Source of the DNA: a bacterium
GTDB taxonomy: Bacteria > Planctomycetota > Planctomycetia > Isosphaerales > Isosphaeraceae
Assembly (NCBI GenBank): GCA_016125085.1
Contig: WGMM01000026.1
Location: 1-64,000 of the forward strand
Reading direction: 5' to 3'
Length of the DNA stretch: 64,000 nt
Shown here piece after piece: positions 28,342-38,227 of this stretch. Each line of letters begins with the position of its first letter. Positions within the stretch are counted from its first letter, which is position 1. A program made the position numbers and the translations under genes. A model generated the notes under the pieces. The model did not search any database and was not told where the DNA came from. It saw nothing but the letters and a program-made list of their open reading frames with translations.

Positions 28342-31300
28342 ATGTCGATCGTTAACTTTCTTGAACGGCTCTCGGGACGCAAATTTGTTGACAGTTCCCT
28401 CTCTCGAATGAAGGCCCATCCCGAACGCCCAAAGCGGAGTCTGCGTGGAATTGTCGTACGGTCGAGCCTCATTGAGCTGGAATGCCGGGCAATGCTGACG
28501 ACATTCCCAACGTTCATCGATCCGAATCCTGCCCCAGGAAACGAGTTCGGTCATACTGTGGTGGCTTTGAGCACAGGCAATGTCGTGGTGACCTCGCCAG
28601 GCGACGATGCTGGCGGTACCGATGCAGGAGCAGCTTATCTGTTCGATGGGATCACAGGGGCCCTGATCAGCACTCTTCGCGGTTCACAGCCAGGTGATCA
28701 GGTCGGCCGTGGGGGCGTCAAGGAACTGACGAACGGCAATTATGTCGTGATCAGCCCTTATTGGAACAATGGCATGGCGGTCGATGCCGGGGCAGTCACA
28801 TGGGGCAGCGGCACTGAGGGAATTTCAGGGGTCGTTTCCTTGGCCAACAGTCTGACGGGAACCAGAGAAGCCGATTTGGTCGGCTACGGAGACCAAAATG
28901 TCATCGCCTTGCCCAGCGGCAATTATCTGGTCGGAAGTCCCTGGTGGGACAACGGCGCATTCGTCGACGCAGGTGCAGTAACATGGGGCGATGGCACCAC
29001 GGGAGTGAAAGGTGAAATCTCCTCGGCCAACAGTCTCGTCGGTTCATCGAATTACGAACTGCTCTCTGGTCCTCAGCAATCCATTATCATTCTGACGAAC
29101 GGCAATTATGTCGTTCGGAACCCCAATTGGGACAATGGCTCGGTCTCCGACGTCGGGGCTGTCACTTGGGGAAGCGGAATTTCGGGAATCTCTGGTGTTA
29201 TTTCCGCAGCGAACAGCCTGACAGGCTCCCGGACAGACGATCGGATCGGAAACCAAAGAAGAAATAGCATCGTCGTCCTGCCGAACGGAAATTACCTGGT
29301 GCGAAGTCCTGATTGGGACAATGGCGAGATAACCGATGCCGGCGCGGTGACCTGGGGCAACGGCGCCACTGGCGTCAAGGGCGAGATCTCTGCAGCCAAC
29401 AGTCTCGTAGGAACGAATCATTACGACAGAATCGGCACCTCGTCTGATTACGATATCGAAGGTCGTGGCGTGACCGTGCTGACCAACGGAAACTATTTGG
29501 TGCATAGCCCCTATTGGGACAATGGTGATTTCGAAGATGCCGGCGCTCTCACCTGGGGAAGCGGTGCTACGGGAATTCGAGGCGAAATCTCAGCGGCCAA
29601 CAGCCTGGTCGGATCGAAAACAGGTGAGTCTCTCGGTAGACTCGATTCTTCAGTCATCCCCCTGACCAATGGCAATTATGTCATAACCAGCCCCTATTGG
29701 CGCAATGGCACGATTGTAATGGCCGGTGCTGTGACCTGGGGCGACGGTACAAAAGGAATTTCAGGCGAGATTTCCGCTTCAAACAGCCTCGTCGGAACCA
29801 AGGATTCCGATCAAGTCGGAATGAACACGTTCGCATTGACTAACGGCAACTACGTCATTTGCAGCCCCAATTGGGACAACGGCACGATTGCTAACGTCGG
29901 GGCAGTGACCTGGGGCGACGGTACCCTGGGTACCAAGGGCGAGATCTCACCGGCTAACAGCCTGGTCGGGACTTCGCCGGAAGATCAGATCGGAGGGCCC
30001 TATCCGAATATCGTTGCGCTTCCCTCCGGCAATTATCTGGTCAGAAGCCCCCTCTGGGACAACGGCTCGATAGTTGACGCCGGTGCCGTGACCTGGGTCG
30101 ACGGAACCAGGGGAATCTCAAGCGAAGTTTCCCAGGCCAACAGCCTGATCGGTGATTCTGAAGGCGATCGCATCGGCGATTGGGCCGTAACCGTTTTGAG
30201 AAACGGAAATTATGTACTCCTTAACCCCAAATGGGACAATGGTAATCTCATCGACGCCGGAGCGGCGACCTGGGGTGACGGGACGAACGGAACTTCAGGC
30301 GTGATATCGTCAGCCAACAGCATCGTCGGCACGTCCGCTGACGATCGAGTCGGCAGCGCGGCAACGGCCTTGGAAAACGGCAATTACGTCGTCAGAAGCC
30401 CCTCCTGGAAAAACGGTACGGCCATCGATGCCGGGGCGGTCACCTGGGGCAACGGAGCCACAGGAACGTCAGGCGAAATCACTTCCGCCAATAGCCTCGT
30501 GGGATCCCGCGCCGGAGATCGAATCGGCGGCGATTATTTTGGTGACGGGAAGATCGTACCATTGACCAATGGCAACTATGTCATCACAAGTCCATTTTGG
30601 GATTACGGTACGATCGCTGATGCCGGGGCCGTGACCTGGGGCAACGGAACGACAGGAATAACGGGCGTCGTTTCAGCGGCCAACAGCCTGGTCGGGTCCT
30701 CCGCGCTCGACCGGCTGGGTGTCGACTACTTAAGCGTCACAGCCCTGAATAACGGCAACTTCCTCTTGCGAAGCTCCTACTGGGATAATGGCTCGATCGT
30801 TGACGCCGGGGCGATAACTTGGGGGAACGGTTTCACCGGAATCACCGGCGAAATCTCATCGACGAACAGCGTGATCGGCCACAGTCCGAACGCTGCATCG
30901 TATTTCGGTTCCCACATCGTTCTCGACGATTTCGACAATAGTTTTTATATCGCCTTGCCGTCCGATGGCAACGGCATAGTCCGAGTGGGCAGCCAGACCA
31001 GCGGGTTGCTTGCGATTCAGGCTTTCTCAGGTTCAGGTCAGTCAGCCAGGGTGAATTCCGCATTCGGAGCAAGATTTAAGGCCCGTGTGATCGACGGCCT
31101 CGGAAACCCCGTCGCCGGCGTATCGGTGACATTCGCAGCCCCGCAATTCGGGGCATCCGGCTCGTTCGCAGGCGGCATGGGTATGGCGGTCACAGACATT
31201 GACGGAATCGCGACCTCCGCAATCTTTACAGCGAATTCGGTCTCAGGCAATTTTGCGGTCACGGCGACTTTGTCGGGCTCGGAAATCGTAAACTTCGATG

Positions 31301-32262
31301 CGACCATCCTCCCTAACGAACGACCGACACTTTTCCTGCCGAACACGGAGTTCGAGATCAATGAAGGTTCAAGCCTGAACTTTTTCGCGCGAGCCACGGA
31401 CACGGATCCAGGTCAAAAGCTTTCGTTCGCGTTTTCCGGCTCAATACCGGCCGGGATGACGATTCATCCGACGACCGGAGAAATCCGATGGACATCGATC
31501 GACGGGCAAGAATCCTATTTCATTACCGTGATCGCCAAAGATGACGGAACCCCCGTACTCACGGATTCGAAGAGATTTACGGTAAAAGTCAAAAATGTCG
31601 CTCCCGATCTGATGCTGCCCGCCGCGGTCGATCTCGTGTTGGGGCGAGGTCTGAATTTGGGCGGAAACTGGTCAGATCCAGGAAATGACACATGGCAGGC
31701 CAAAGTCGATTACGGCGACGGAAGCGGATTGAAATCCCTCGAACTCGATCCGATTTCGAAGTCATTCCTTTTGAGCCATTCTTACGTAAGAACCGGCTCA
31801 TTCGTAATTACTGTCAACATACAGGACAGCGACGGTGCGATGACGACCCGCACGGCGACTGTGAACGTTCTTCCCGCCCCCGCGAAAGTCGTTCGATTCG
31901 AAGCCTTCAGAATTCGGAATACCATCTCCCGCATCGATCTGACATTCGATAGCGACATGAACATTTCATCTGTCAGAGACATTCGGAATTACTCGATCGT
32001 GAGTGCCGGCAAGGATGGGCGATTCGGCACGCGAGATGACAGAAACGTCCGGATCAGGCAGATTTCCTTCAACGCGAAGTCAAAAGCAGCGACGATCCGA
32101 ATGGCGCAACCGATCAATTCAGGCTCGGCATATCGCTTGATCGTCTCCGCATCGACGACACGAGGTGTCAAATCCGTGGATGGAAAACTGCTCGATGGCG
32201 ATTTTGACCTGGTTCCCGGGGGAAATTATGTGAAGGTCATACCCGACGGTTTACGGTCTTGA
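28342..32262 (+). CDS. Giant secreted protein with twelve DUF5650-type repeats and Ig-like domains
   Basis: The protein has 1,306 residues. GGAGAG lies upstream of the ATG. An N-terminal motif LIELECRAMLTTF resembles that of the RTX protein. Residues ~60-120 look like an FG-GAP-type unit. Twelve repeats of ~60 residues follow (about 130-860), each with NGNYxVxSPxWDNG, AGAVTWGxGTxG and xSAANSLVG. They match my recollection of the DUF5650 repeat family and should form a beta-propeller or solenoid. The C-terminal third contains a Big_1-like Ig domain (RVIDGLGNPVAGVSVTF), a cadherin/He_PIG-like domain (IPAGMTIHPTTGEIRW), a PKD-like domain and an SbsA-like Ig domain (FDSDMNISSVRDIRNYSI). It is probably an extracellular adhesin or matrix protein. 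Confidence 0.88.
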   Translation: MSIVNFLERLSGRKFVDSSLSRMKAHPERPKRSLRGIVVRSSLIELECRAMLTTFPTFIDPNPAPGNEFGHTVVALSTGNVVVTSPGDDAGGTDAGAAYLFDGITGALISTLRGSQPGDQVGRGGVKELTNGNYVVISPYWNNGMAVDAGAVTWGSGTEGISGVVSLANSLTGTREADLVGYGDQNVIALPSGNYLVGSPWWDNGAFVDAGAVTWGDGTTGVKGEISSANSLVGSSNYELLSGPQQSIIILTNGNYVVRNPNWDNGSVSDVGAVTWGSGISGISGVISAANSLTGSRTDDRIGNQRRNSIVVLPNGNYLVRSPDWDNGEITDAGAVTWGNGATGVKGEISAANSLVGTNHYDRIGTSSDYDIEGRGVTVLTNGNYLVHSPYWDNGDFEDAGALTWGSGATGIRGEISAANSLVGSKTGESLGRLDSSVIPLTNGNYVITSPYWRNGTIVMAGAVTWGDGTKGISGEISASNSLVGTKDSDQVGMNTFALTNGNYVICSPNWDNGTIANVGAVTWGDGTLGTKGEISPANSLVGTSPEDQIGGPYPNIVALPSGNYLVRSPLWDNGSIVDAGAVTWVDGTRGISSEVSQANSLIGDSEGDRIGDWAVTVLRNGNYVLLNPKWDNGNLIDAGAATWGDGTNGTSGVISSANSIVGTSADDRVGSAATALENGNYVVRSPSWKNGTAIDAGAVTWGNGATGTSGEITSANSLVGSRAGDRIGGDYFGDGKIVPLTNGNYVITSPFWDYGTIADAGAVTWGNGTTGITGVVSAANSLVGSSALDRLGVDYLSVTALNNGNFLLRSSYWDNGSIVDAGAITWGNGFTGITGEISSTNSVIGHSPNAASYFGSHIVLDDFDNSFYIALPSDGNGIVRVGSQTSGLLAIQAFSGSGQSARVNSAFGARFKARVIDGLGNPVAGVSVTFAAPQFGASGSFAGGMGMAVTDIDGIATSAIFTANSVSGNFAVTATLSGSEIVNFDATILPNERPTLFLPNTEFEINEGSSLNFFARATDTDPGQKLSFAFSGSIPAGMTIHPTTGEIRWTSIDGQESYFITVIAKDDGTPVLTDSKRFTVKVKNVAPDLMLPAAVDLVLGRGLNLGGNWSDPGNDTWQAKVDYGDGSGLKSLELDPISKSFLLSHSYVRTGSFVITVNIQDSDGAMTTRTATVNVLPAPAKVVRFEAFRIRNTISRIDLTFDSDMNISSVRDIRNYSIVSAGKDGRFGTRDDRNVRIRQISFNAKSKAATIRMAQPINSGSAYRLIVSASTTRGVKSVDGKLLDGDFDLVPGGNYVKVIPDGLRS

Positions 32263-32682
32263 GACGGATCTCGATCGTCCGTTCATCTTTCGCGTCGGCC
32301 AACTTCGCAATGATTTCCGCATGAATTCAACTGCGAAGTCGGCCGACGAAAGGACTGGCGTGAAGCGAACACCAGGCTTTGTCTCGACTTTTGACACCGA
32401 GTCCGCAATTCGGACATATTTCGGAAACAATGAATAAAACATTCCGCTTTCGCAGCACAAAATCGATCCATGCAAGCGGTCTAAATTTGCGATGCAAAAT
32501 CTCATGATTGAGTTCATGCAGGAACGGATCAAACTTGCGCATGAAAATCCATCGGAATCGATCCCGGAGGGACATTCGCAATCAACGCTCGCGAATTACC
32601 AAGGCATGGTGGTCTCCCATTCATGCAACCGTACTCGATCAAAATGTTTAAAATCGTCACTCGACAGAATGTCCGTCTTGTG
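32263..32682. other. Intergenic region between convergent genes
   Basis: Nothing supported is seen in these 420 bases. Short frames on both strands lack ribosome-binding sites and family resemblance. The composition is more AT-rich than the neighbouring coding DNA on the right. Confidence 0.55.
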
Positions 32683-33345
32683 TCACGAAAATCTCGGTAG
32701 GTCGTCGAATTCACCTTCCCAGGCACGCAGCCGGCGACGCAGATCGTCTCGGATCTTTTCGATCCCTCCGGGATGATCCGTCTCGGCCGGTTCGATCATG
32801 AGGATCTTTCCGGTCGGCTCGATCAGAAAATGCCGAACCCTCTGGGCACCACTCCAGGAATCGGAATTCGAACCGGCTCGCAGGCCGATCGCGTGGGGAA
32901 CCGTTCGTGGCTCGACTCCTCGTGCCACAATGCTTTCTGCCGTCGTTTCGTCATTCGTCACGATCACCCGCCGCCACTGGTCAAGATCCGCCATTGTCCG
33001 CCAGACCGCCTCGACCTTCTCAATTTCGGCCTTCAGCCGCGCGCCGTCCGGGTCCGAATCCGGGCCAAGAACGATCCAGACGAACCATCCGCGCGGCACC
33101 AGTGCGAAGAGCGGTTCGCCAGTGACAGGGTCCAGGCAGCGCAGTGGCGGCGAGAGATTTCCCACGGCGATGGGTACGCGGTCTTGCCGGTCCTTTCCCG
33201 CAACTGGCCAGAAGCTCCAGGCCAGAATCAAAGCCGCCACCACGAGCATCAGGATCGAATGCACATCGATCGGCGCAAGCGGGCGTTTCGACTCGCTCGC
33301 TCTCTTGTTGCCGGATTCGTTCGGTTGATCGTCACTGGAATTCAT
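32683..33345 (-). CDS. Membrane-anchored thioredoxin-fold-like protein without CxxC
   Basis: The protein has 220 residues from the ATG at 33345; the upstream extension is not protein-like. After a polar N-terminus, one membrane helix (SILMLVVAALILAWSFWPVA) fills residues ~29-48. The remainder resembles a TlpA/redoxin domain: VGNLSPPLRCLDPVTGEPLF, then PRGWFVWIVLGPDSDP where the redoxin strand and CxxC would be, and RVRHFLIEPTGKILMIEPAE at the end. The CxxC pair is missing, so it should not act as a disulfide oxidoreductase. The fold assignment is by pattern only. It diverges from the beta-lactamase-like gene. Confidence 0.6.
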   Translation of the reverse strand: MNSSDDQPNESGNKRASESKRPLAPIDVHSILMLVVAALILAWSFWPVAGKDRQDRVPIAVGNLSPPLRCLDPVTGEPLFALVPRGWFVWIVLGPDSDPDGARLKAEIEKVEAVWRTMADLDQWRRVIVTNDETTAESIVARGVEPRTVPHAIGLRAGSNSDSWSGAQRVRHFLIEPTGKILMIEPAETDHPGGIEKIRDDLRRRLRAWEGEFDDLPRFS

Positions 33346-33422
33346 GTCATCATGATACGGCCGGAGAGCGCGAAACGACATCCCGCAACATTTTGCATCG
33401 ACGAATCGGCAGGAAACACGAC

Positions 33423-34340
33423 ATGAAGAACTGGTTTCGCCGGGATTTCCTCGCGACAGGTATCGCCGGAGCCATCGCTGGCACACTGCCGCTGCGGGCC
33501 GACGACCCTTCGAACGAAGACGTTCGCATGATCAAGGCTCTGAAGTCACTCGCGACCGATCACAAAGGCGAAGTCGCCATCGCATGGAAGCACCTGAAAA
33601 CCGGCCAGAACTGGTCGATCAACGCCGATAAGCCGATGCCGACGGCGAGCCTGTGCAAATTCCCGATCATGATCGAGACCTATCGCCAGGCGGCGGAGAA
33701 AAAAGTCTCGCTGGACAAAATGATCACCCTCAAGGCTGAGGACAAGGTCCCCGGCTCGGGAATCCTCACTGCGGACTTCTCTGCAGGTTCCACGCTCGCT
33801 TTGCGGGACGCCGTGCGGCTCATGATCAAGTTTTCCGACAATACGGCCACGAATCTTGTGCTGGACGTCATCGGCCTGGACTCGACGGCGAAATACATGG
33901 CCTCACTTGGTTGCCCCAACACGTGGGTTCATTCGAAAGTCTACAAGCGGGAAACGTCGATCGCGCCGGAACGATCGAAACAATTCGGCCTGGGGTCGAC
34001 ATCGGCGGACGAAATGATCCGGCTGCTGGAATTGCTGCATCAGAAGAAGCTCGTCAGCCCTGAAGCCAGCACTGAGATGTATGCACAGCTTTTGACCTGC
34101 GACGACAAAAACAAGTTCCCGCGATTTTTGCCCTATGGAACCAAAATCGCGTTCAAAACAGGCAGCGTGAACGCCTCTCGCACTGCGGCCGGGATCATCG
34201 ACACGAAATCGGGCCCCGTGGCTCTTTGCGTGATGACCGACAAGAACGAAGACCAGAGCTGGGGCCCGGAGAACGCCGGCGATCTCGTCTGCTCGCACGC
34301 CGCGAAGATTCTTTTCGATCGGTTCGACCGGAAAGATTGA
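33423..34340 (+). CDS. Class A beta-lactamase-like serine hydrolase, Tat signal
   Basis: The protein has 305 residues. AGGA lies upstream of the ATG. The N-terminus has a Tat-type signal (WFRRDFLATGIAGAIAGTLP). The serine penicillin-recognition motifs are all present: SLCK (SxxK, about residue 76), SDN in IKFSDNTATN (about 138) and KTG in AFKTGSV (about 244). A clear ExxLN omega-loop glutamate is not obvious (KRETSIAPERSKQF occupies that region). True beta-lactam hydrolysis is therefore uncertain; it may be a D,D-peptidase-like or unknown hydrolase. Export by Tat implies folding before translocation. It precedes the Fic gene by 39 bases, perhaps co-transcribed by chance. Confidence 0.85.
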   Translation: MKNWFRRDFLATGIAGAIAGTLPLRADDPSNEDVRMIKALKSLATDHKGEVAIAWKHLKTGQNWSINADKPMPTASLCKFPIMIETYRQAAEKKVSLDKMITLKAEDKVPGSGILTADFSAGSTLALRDAVRLMIKFSDNTATNLVLDVIGLDSTAKYMASLGCPNTWVHSKVYKRETSIAPERSKQFGLGSTSADEMIRLLELLHQKKLVSPEASTEMYAQLLTCDDKNKFPRFLPYGTKIAFKTGSVNASRTAAGIIDTKSGPVALCVMTDKNEDQSWGPENAGDLVCSHAAKILFDRFDRKD

Positions 34341-34379
34341 ATCGGTGAACCCGATCGCAACTTCGAAAATTCGAATCCC

Positions 34380-35162
34380 ATGACCAATCTGCCGGAACCG
34401 CTGATCGATTTTTCGCCAGCGGCCCAGCAGTTGGAGCAAAGGTTACAGGCTCTCGATCGAGCCTGGCAACGATTCGAAGCCGAATTGCAAGCCGGAAAAG
34501 TCGCCCGAAATTCGCTCGAAGCGATGCGAGTCGAACTGACCTACAATTCGAACGCGATCGAAGGCAACACGCTCAGCCTGCGGGAAACCCAGCTCGTCCT
34601 CGAAGGCATTTCGCCGCCGGGCGGCAAGAACCTGAAAGAAATATACGTGGCTCGAAACCACGATACGGCTTTCGGAAAGGTCGAAACCTGGATCGCCGAA
34701 AGGCCACCCCACGACGCCCTGACGTTGCAGGACCTGCTCGATATTCACAAAATCGTAATGCGTGACATCGATCCAGCCGCAGGCGGGTTGCGCACAGGAC
34801 GAGTACTGATCAAGGGCACGCGATTCGTTCCGCCTGGAGGTCATCCGTTCGACGAACTCATCCCGGCCATGCTCGATCTGGCGAATCGAACTCGAGGCCT
34901 TCATCCCGCCATCCAGGCCGCGGAGTTGCATTACAATTTCGTGGCCATTCACCCATTCTCCGACGGCAACGGCCGCACGGCTCGCCTGTTGATGAACTAC
35001 TGGTTGATGCAACGTCGCTTCCCCGTGACGATCATTGACGTCGCAGACCGGGCCGAATATCTCAATACACTGGAATTGGCGAACAAAGGAGATTGCGTAC
35101 CATTCGCATCATTCGTGGCGAATTGCATCGAGCATTCGATCCATAGACTCATCGGAGAATGA
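34380..35162 (+). CDS. Fic family AMPylation protein
   Basis: The protein has 260 residues. The Fic core HPFSDGNGRTARLLMNYWL (about residues 190-208) has the full HPFxxGNGRxxR catalytic motif, with histidine as base. An N-terminal helix contains SNAIEGN (about 56-62), which fits the (S/T)xxxE(G/N) inhibitory motif that blocks the ATP gamma-phosphate in class II Fic proteins. The enzyme should therefore be self-inhibited until activated. Fic enzymes mostly transfer AMP to hydroxyl side chains of target proteins. The target is unknown and no antitoxin gene is adjacent, as expected when the inhibitor is built in. Confidence 0.9.
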   Translation: MTNLPEPLIDFSPAAQQLEQRLQALDRAWQRFEAELQAGKVARNSLEAMRVELTYNSNAIEGNTLSLRETQLVLEGISPPGGKNLKEIYVARNHDTAFGKVETWIAERPPHDALTLQDLLDIHKIVMRDIDPAAGGLRTGRVLIKGTRFVPPGGHPFDELIPAMLDLANRTRGLHPAIQAAELHYNFVAIHPFSDGNGRTARLLMNYWLMQRRFPVTIIDVADRAEYLNTLELANKGDCVPFASFVANCIEHSIHRLIGE

Positions 35163-35203
35163 TTCGATCAGACTCTTTAATTTCGTGATTCGACAACTCT
35201 CAT

Positions 35204-35599
35204 TCAAAGCAATTGCAAATGCCCCGTGATCGCGTCGATCGCCGCGGCATCGTCAGGGCCGATCGCCAGACACGTCCGCGTCGGCTGCCCGTGAAACTCG
35301 GTCTTGCCGCTGTCGGTGATCAGATGAACTTCAAGCCCGGCGGCGACCGCTTTTTCGTAGATTTCCATCAGCTCTTCTTCGCTGTTCACCCGACAACATA
35401 CCTTCGCGAAGGAACCGGTCAGCCAGGCCTGCTGGGTTTCGGAAAAGTCACTGAGCGACATCGTCCCTTGCGCCTGCAATCGCCGGCAGAGAAATGACAT
35501 CGAAGCATGCGCCCCCTGGGCGATCTGCTTGCCTCGGCGCATGTTCAAATCATGCCGCATGCAAATGACCTGCTTCACGCGTTTCGGTTCGGGATTCAT
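35204..35599 (-). CDS. Peptidyl-tRNA hydrolase, Pth2 type
   Basis: The protein has 131 residues from the ATG at 35599 (AAGG upstream); a longer frame from 35644 adds 15 unlikely residues. The archaeal/eukaryotic-type Pth2 fold is recognised from VKQVICMRHDLNMRRGKQIAQGAHAS at the N-terminus (here broken: VICMRHDLNMRRGK and QIAQGAHAS). The segments AGLEVHLITDSGKTEF and QPTRTCLAIGPDD follow. It recycles peptidyl-tRNAs released from stalled ribosomes. Bacteria normally rely on Pth1, and Pth2-type proteins occur sporadically, so it may be an accessory copy. Confidence 0.85.
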   Translation of the reverse strand: MNPEPKRVKQVICMRHDLNMRRGKQIAQGAHASMSFLCRRLQAQGTMSLSDFSETQQAWLTGSFAKVCCRVNSEEELMEIYEKAVAAGLEVHLITDSGKTEFHGQPTRTCLAIGPDDAAAIDAITGHLQLL

Positions 35600-35711
35600 G
35601 AAATACGCCTTATCTCTTGCGATTCGCTCAGTCTTGATGCCCATCTACGGCTGCTTGCGACATGCCGCTTGATGCAAGTGCATGCCTTCGAAGCATACGT
35701 CCCGGTTACGA

Positions 35712-37715
35712 TCAGACTTTCACCCGCCGACTCTCGCCCGACTCATTGGCGACGATTTCAAGGCCGGAGATTATCTTTTCTTCCGGCTTATTCCGGCCGA
35801 TTTTCAAAGTGTATTTACCCTGTGCATACACCCTCGGCCGAAACGAATCCCCCTGAACGCGAACGCAATAGACCGTTTCGCCCGTCGATTCGTCGATCAC
35901 CTCGACAACGGGATTCGTCACATTTTCGAACTTGAGGTCCGGCAGATATCCGGCCACCTTGCGGCCATCGTTCGCCTGGGTTTCGAATGTGATCGGCCAG
36001 CCGGGGAACTGGGCCGAATCGCCCTGACTCGAATCGGCGAACCGGGGCCAGCATTCGAAAGTGACCGATTGATTTCGCTTGTCGAACCTGGCGATACCGA
36101 AACCGTCGGCCCGTTTTTTCTCGTCGGCAAGGTCTTCGGGATTGGCATAGGCCAGCATCGAAATGCGATTGCCAAGACCGTCCCGGAATTCGCCCGTCCA
36201 CGTCAGCGGGCTGCCAGGCACGGGGTTCGGTCCCGGCTTTTCGTCGGCCGGATGCCACCAGCGGGCGTAAATGGTGTTGACCAGTGCCGGGCTGGTGAAG
36301 CCATAAGGGCCGTCGCCGAAGGTGTCGATACCGTGCTTCACCACGGCGGCCAGGTGCTGATCGCCGCACAGATGCGTTGCCCAGGCCCGGCGGACGATCT
36401 TCAGGGCATTCGACCGCTTGGTTTGAGGCCAGCCATTGCAATCGAGATCGGCCAGAAGTCGGTTTTCGGGCGTGCCGTGAATGTGCACCGCGCCGCAAAA
36501 GGCTGTCTGAGAGAGCACGCATTTCATTTCCGCGCCGGTCCAGTCGCGAGTCCAGCGATCCAGAAACGCCTCCTGACGCGGCCCGAGCAATTCCAGATTC
36601 GGCAGATCGATCGACTTCGGGTCGTATTTCGGATCATTCACGTGGTCCGGCCGCGGCCCCATTTGCGGAATTTTCCCGGCAGGCCCGGTTTTGAATTTCC
36701 GGTCTTCGAGAATCGCGAAATCGATTCCCCCGAGCGTCAGTCGAGTGAAATAGACGCCAATGCCCCGATCGACCGGTGCCGGGTCGACCGGATCGGGCAG
36801 ATGCCACGACTGCTGCCGCTGCACCTGGTTGACGTATTCGACCGGATAACGGTAACCCCCATCGGCGTCGCCGGGAATTGTCGAGCGTTTGCCCGACTCG
36901 CCCCAGACGTTGCCGTGGCCGACATCGTGATCGTCCGGAATGCAGATCGTCGGCCTGTCGCGAATGACGTCGCGAAATTGCAGCCCGAATTCGATCCAGC
37001 CAGCGGTGTGTTCGGTGTGTCGATAAGTCTGGTCGCCGGCGAAAAAGAGCAGGTCGGGGTCAAGCCGTTTGAGATTTTCGACGATCTCGTTGCGGGAACC
37101 GGTCGTTCGGCTGGAATTGCAGGAAAGATTGCCCACGACGATCACGGGCTTTTCGGACGGATCGTGGCGGACGATCCCTTCGAACATGGCACTTTCACCG
37201 TGCCGCACACGATAGGCGACGGATTTCGAAGCATCCCACCCTTCCACGCGGAAGTGGGCGTCCCAGCCTGGATAAAGGACATCGGCCCGGCCGATTTCAG
37301 CCCAGGCACCGTCTTTCTCGACTTCCAGGCGAACGGATTTCGGCTCGTCGGGCAAAAGCGGAAACAGCTGCGCCGAGAGTTTCAGCACCCCGTTCTGGCA
37401 TGTGTAAAGCGCGAATGCGACCACCTGGTCGCGAGGCACGAGCATCGCTGGCGGAGTCGGCTGACCGGCCGCTCTGGTTTTCGCCTTCGGTTTCGCTTTG
37501 GCTTTGACTTTGGCTTTTTCCGCTGCGCTGACAGTCGACCCGGCGGCGGCTCTGGTCCACCATTCGCCTGTCGTGAGGGATTCCAGCTCGGGAAAGCCGG
37601 AGCCGAACGGCGGAGCGGAATAAGAAATCTCGGCCAGTTGATCGGACGCGATGATCGCGCCGATTCCGGCGACGGTGGCCTTGATGGCGCTACGGCGATC
37701 GATATTTTTCGGCAT
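35712..37715 (-). CDS. PhoD-like alkaline phosphatase
   Basis: The protein has 667 residues. The N-terminus (MPKNIDRRSAIKATVAGIGA) resembles a Tat signal, as expected for PhoD enzymes. A low-complexity Lys/Ala/Pro spacer lies near residues 64-85. The metallophosphatase core is seen in LDPDLLFFAGDQTYRH, ICIPDDHDVGHGN, MKCVLSQTAF and ATHLCGDQHLAAVVKHG, giving the Asp/His/Asn metal ligands of the PhoD/PAP-like fold. Such enzymes hydrolyse phosphodiesters or monoesters outside the cytoplasm, often under phosphate starvation. It has a C-terminal beta extension of about 120 residues. Planctomycetes carry several paralogues. Confidence 0.85.
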   Translation of the reverse strand: MPKNIDRRSAIKATVAGIGAIIASDQLAEISYSAPPFGSGFPELESLTTGEWWTRAAAGSTVSAAEKAKVKAKAKPKAKTRAAGQPTPPAMLVPRDQVVAFALYTCQNGVLKLSAQLFPLLPDEPKSVRLEVEKDGAWAEIGRADVLYPGWDAHFRVEGWDASKSVAYRVRHGESAMFEGIVRHDPSEKPVIVVGNLSCNSSRTTGSRNEIVENLKRLDPDLLFFAGDQTYRHTEHTAGWIEFGLQFRDVIRDRPTICIPDDHDVGHGNVWGESGKRSTIPGDADGGYRYPVEYVNQVQRQQSWHLPDPVDPAPVDRGIGVYFTRLTLGGIDFAILEDRKFKTGPAGKIPQMGPRPDHVNDPKYDPKSIDLPNLELLGPRQEAFLDRWTRDWTGAEMKCVLSQTAFCGAVHIHGTPENRLLADLDCNGWPQTKRSNALKIVRRAWATHLCGDQHLAAVVKHGIDTFGDGPYGFTSPALVNTIYARWWHPADEKPGPNPVPGSPLTWTGEFRDGLGNRISMLAYANPEDLADEKKRADGFGIARFDKRNQSVTFECWPRFADSSQGDSAQFPGWPITFETQANDGRKVAGYLPDLKFENVTNPVVEVIDESTGETVYCVRVQGDSFRPRVYAQGKYTLKIGRNKPEEKIISGLEIVANESGESRRVKV

Positions 37716-37930
37716 GAGCGATACCGGTGCGAAGGGAGGAGCCAGCCTGAGCGGAGTTTTCGAATCGAGCGAGTTCCGCGGATATGACCAGAATGGCCGG
37801 AAGCGCGGCAGGATTCAAGCGGCGATCGGCGTGCATGAGCCGAAGGTCCGGTTTTCCGCGGCATTTCGTCCATGCATGCGGATTGTGCGACGGATGGCGG
37901 AAAAGCCGGTAAGGTCAAGAGATTTTCGTA

Positions 37931-37959
37931 TTGTCAAGACGAACCTTTGCGGATAGGAT
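37931..37959 (+). promoter_or_regulatory. Candidate sigma-70 promoter upstream of EF-G
   Basis: TTGTCA (37931-37936) and TAGGAT (37954-37959) are spaced by 17 bases. They lie about 270 bases before the EF-G start. The rest of the 510-base gap (37716-38227) between the divergent PhoD-like and EF-G genes shows no gene. Confidence 0.4.
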
Positions 37960-38227
37960 ATTTCGTGAAGGATACGGCGATTTCCGTCCCGGATCGTAAC
38001 TTTTCGGGGTGAGGGGTCAGAGATCCACACAAGGCGGTCATTCGGTCTGGCGTACCCGGTCTTCATCGCTTCTTCATGTCGCGGGTCGATCATGGCGGGT
38101 ACGGTGAGTCGTTCGAATCGGCGACGGCTTGAGCGTCCGGAGTGTCCGGTCGAGACCGAAGGCAAAAAGGCATAAACTCGCAAGCCCGATTCAGAGGACG
38201 GGTCCAAAGGCCCGAAATATACGCTCC

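Noticed and set aside
28780-30880. DNA-level tandem repeat array
   Set aside because: The repetition is at protein level within one intact frame; nucleotide copies have diverged.
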